The notes beneath the pieces were generated by a model. That model saw only the letters and a program-made list of their open reading frames with translations. It was not told where the DNA came from and did no database searches. From assembly GCA_948567375.1 (NCBI GenBank), contig OX419758.1, positions 28,091,001-28,155,000 on the forward strand: a DNA stretch of 64,000 bases, written 5' to 3'. Each line of letters starts with the position of its first letter. Position 1 is the first letter of the stretch. Shown one piece after another: positions 62,713 to 64,000 of this stretch. The DNA is from Lunularia cruciata (lineage: Eukaryota; Streptophyta; Marchantiopsida; Lunulariales; Lunulariaceae). Position numbers and translations under genes: made by a program.

Positions 62713-63454
62713 TGTAATACTCCAAAGACAAGAGAAGAGAGAAAACACAAATTGCACACTCAAACATTCGATGCCCCAAGGGAGCACCTTCTCTTTATTA
62801 TATAGACAAAGAGGACCTCTTCCAAGGAAGCTCCACCATAGGATTATGGACATAGATAGGTGACATGTCAGCAAGCTTCACCCTTGGATTACTTGCTTGG
62901 ATGGGTGACCTGTCTGGTCTAGGTCCTATCTGGTTGGTCAAACAGGCTTTGACCAGAGGGAATCTTTTAGGGAATCTTCCTGTAGGAATCTCAAAATCAC
63001 GTGAGTAAGGTACCATTGGAAAGCTCTCGACAAGACAAAGCAGGGGGGAGGGAAGGCCAGCCTTTTCATTATTGGGTAGGGGAGAATTTGCACATATTTG
63101 AGGCCTAATTCATCCGTTTAGGCCTCAAAAATTGCCTTCAAAGATTTCAGGCATATTTCGGTTCCTACTCTATTAGTAGAAGTCCCCTTTTGGTGATACC
63201 TCTTTCTGACCTGTTTATTCCATCATGTGTAACATACTTCTAGATGTTACCAAACCAATTCTCACCTTTAAATCATATGTCTAGCTATTGGTTCTAAGGT
63301 TCTCAAGTCTATTTTGGTTTCTGCCCTATTAGTAGAAGTACTCTTTTAGTGATACTTCTATCTGATCTATTTTGACCATCATGTATAACATCATTCTAGA
63401 TGTTACCAAACCAAATTTCACATCTAGATCATATGGCTAACCCTTGGTATTACA
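62713..63454 (-). repeat. Element B 5' LTR (742 bp)
   Basis: Homologous to 56875-57624 with a modest number of differences and a slightly different G/T run near 63040-63080. CACTC follows at 63455. Confidence 0.95.
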
Positions 63455-64000
63455 CACTCTCCCTAGTAGCTATTGGCTATGTCCCAAGAATACCATGTCC
63501 ACTCGGTCCATCGCTCCCAGCATGTGCTTGAATTGTCTTGATAGGCACAGGGCTCACAAGTGTTAGAATGGTGATGCCTATCAAGTGCATCCTATGTTGC
63601 TTTGCCAAGCCAAGGCTCACAATCCAGGTCAAACAATTTAGGTCCATAGCCTGACCTAACACCTAACGCCTGGATGCCTCAAACATTGTTAGAACAGCGG
63701 TAATACTAGTGCAAAAACCCATTGCCCGCTCTCTCTCATCAGTGTTGGGCTCCACCAACTACTGTAATTGTGAGTCCCAAACAAGTCCAAGTCCTCTTTC
63801 TCAAAAAGCACGAGAGCTTGGGAAACTCATGAGTGTGGGAAATGCGGCTCTAGGCTGTCCAACTAGGTTCATCACTGCCATAGGTGACCTATCAGCCACT
63901 ACCACTGTTTGAGACTGACGCCCAACATCCAAGATATCATCAACAAGGATGTGGTCAAGTCATTGAATCCCATCATAAGCACATTGTAGAACCTCTCTAG
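63455..64000 (-). pseudogene. C2 methyltransferase C-terminal part, running off the window
   Basis: From the right edge the minus strand reads REVLQ, VDDILDVG, VVVADRSPMAVMNLVGQPRAAFPTLMSFPSS, LVEPNTDERERAMGF, then LGQAMDLNCLTWIVSLGLAKQHR (63662 on). It matches C1 18435-18870 closely and covers the target-recognition side and motif X-like end of the C5 methyltransferase. Fewer stops than C1. The motif I to VIII half must lie beyond 64000. Confidence 0.7.

Larger units (their letters stand above)
56875..63454 (-). mobile_element. Element B: full-length Ty3/gypsy chromovirus, duplication CACTC
   Basis: 6580 bp. LTRs at 56875-57624 and 62713-63454, CACTC on both sides (56870-56874, 63455-63459). 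Best-preserved copy of the A/B/E family: Met primer site, two leader ORFs, gag with one stop, protease, RT, RNase H, integrase, chromodomain, polypurine tract. Only a handful of stops and frame breaks separate it from a working element, and the LTRs differ modestly, so it is of middle age. Inserted in the C2 segment just after the methyltransferase. Confidence 0.95.
53602..64000 (-). mobile_element. C2: second methyltransferase/PHD Ty3/gypsy element, 3'-truncated, interrupted by B
   Basis: Minus-strand copy of family C. Similarity to C1 runs from the PHD finger (left) through integrase, RNase H and RT to 56874. It resumes after B at 63455 with the methyltransferase C-terminus and leaves the window. 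At 53602 it stops inside the last Cys pair of the PHD finger with no LTR, so its 3' end is lost. It keeps the RT core that C1 lacks. Stops are mostly of the kind CAG to TAG, CGA to TGA. Confidence 0.8.

Noticed and set aside
1-64000. Large inverted duplication, because C1/A on the left and C2/B on the right are mirror images in family and strand
   Set aside because: A and B sit at different sites within C1 and C2, have different target duplications (ACTAT, CACTC) and different deletions. They are independent insertions of the same families.

Overview
The window is repeat-dense, AT-rich plant nuclear DNA. I see no host protein-coding gene, rRNA or canonical tRNA gene that I can support. About 85-90% of it is a nested stack of Ty3/gypsy LTR retrotransposons, most of them old and full of stop codons. 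Slow decay, deep nesting and little visible removal suggest a very large plant genome, for example a gymnosperm. The species assignment is inference only. I use letters for the elements: C1/C2, A, B, E (one chromovirus family A/B/E), D, D' (solo LTR), G and F.

Layout. (1) 1-22.2 kb: C1, a plus-strand Ty3/gypsy element. It is interrupted in gag by A (1159-4406, duplication ACTAT) and between protease and methyltransferase by D (6644-17640, 2.1-kb LTRs). D itself carries a minus-strand solo LTR of family F (11461-12151, duplication GAGC). (2) 22.2-28.5 kb: AT-rich intergenic DNA with a small inverted-repeat element, a (TA)n tract and short tandem repeats. (3) 28467-52082: E, an old minus-strand chromovirus. 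It is split by a 3.87-kb solo LTR related to D (29240-33105, duplication ATGTG) and by G (34978-48405, duplication TCTAG). G is a second minus-strand chromovirus and is split by F (37755-45553, duplication GGAC). (4) 52.1-53.6 kb: intergenic DNA with a Mutator-like inverted-repeat element. (5) 53.6-64.0 kb: C2, a minus-strand copy of the C family. It is 3'-truncated at 53.6 kb, runs off the right edge, and is interrupted by B (56875-63454, duplication CACTC). Removing the insertions leaves E with a 5.10-kb interior, almost exactly that of B (5.09 kb), which supports the reading.

The most important content is family C. Between protease and reverse transcriptase its pol carries a recognisable DNA (cytosine-5) methyltransferase domain (C1 17880-18870; the C-terminal part again in C2 63455-64000). 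After integrase it ends in a PHD zinc finger instead of a chromodomain. The inferred order is gag, protease, methyltransferase, RT, RNase H, integrase, PHD. Both copies here are dead. The catalytic half of the C2 methyltransferase should lie just beyond base 64000.

F is the only element that looks alive. Its 679-bp LTRs are identical by eye and its gag-pol is a single 1607-codon ORF with every catalytic motif present. It also carries an extra zinc-knuckle ORF in its leader. Other points: perfect heat-shock elements next to the TATA box in the G LTRs; two small related ORFs ahead of gag in A/B/E, with one counterpart in G; and a coiled-coil protein encoded inside the D-family LTRs.
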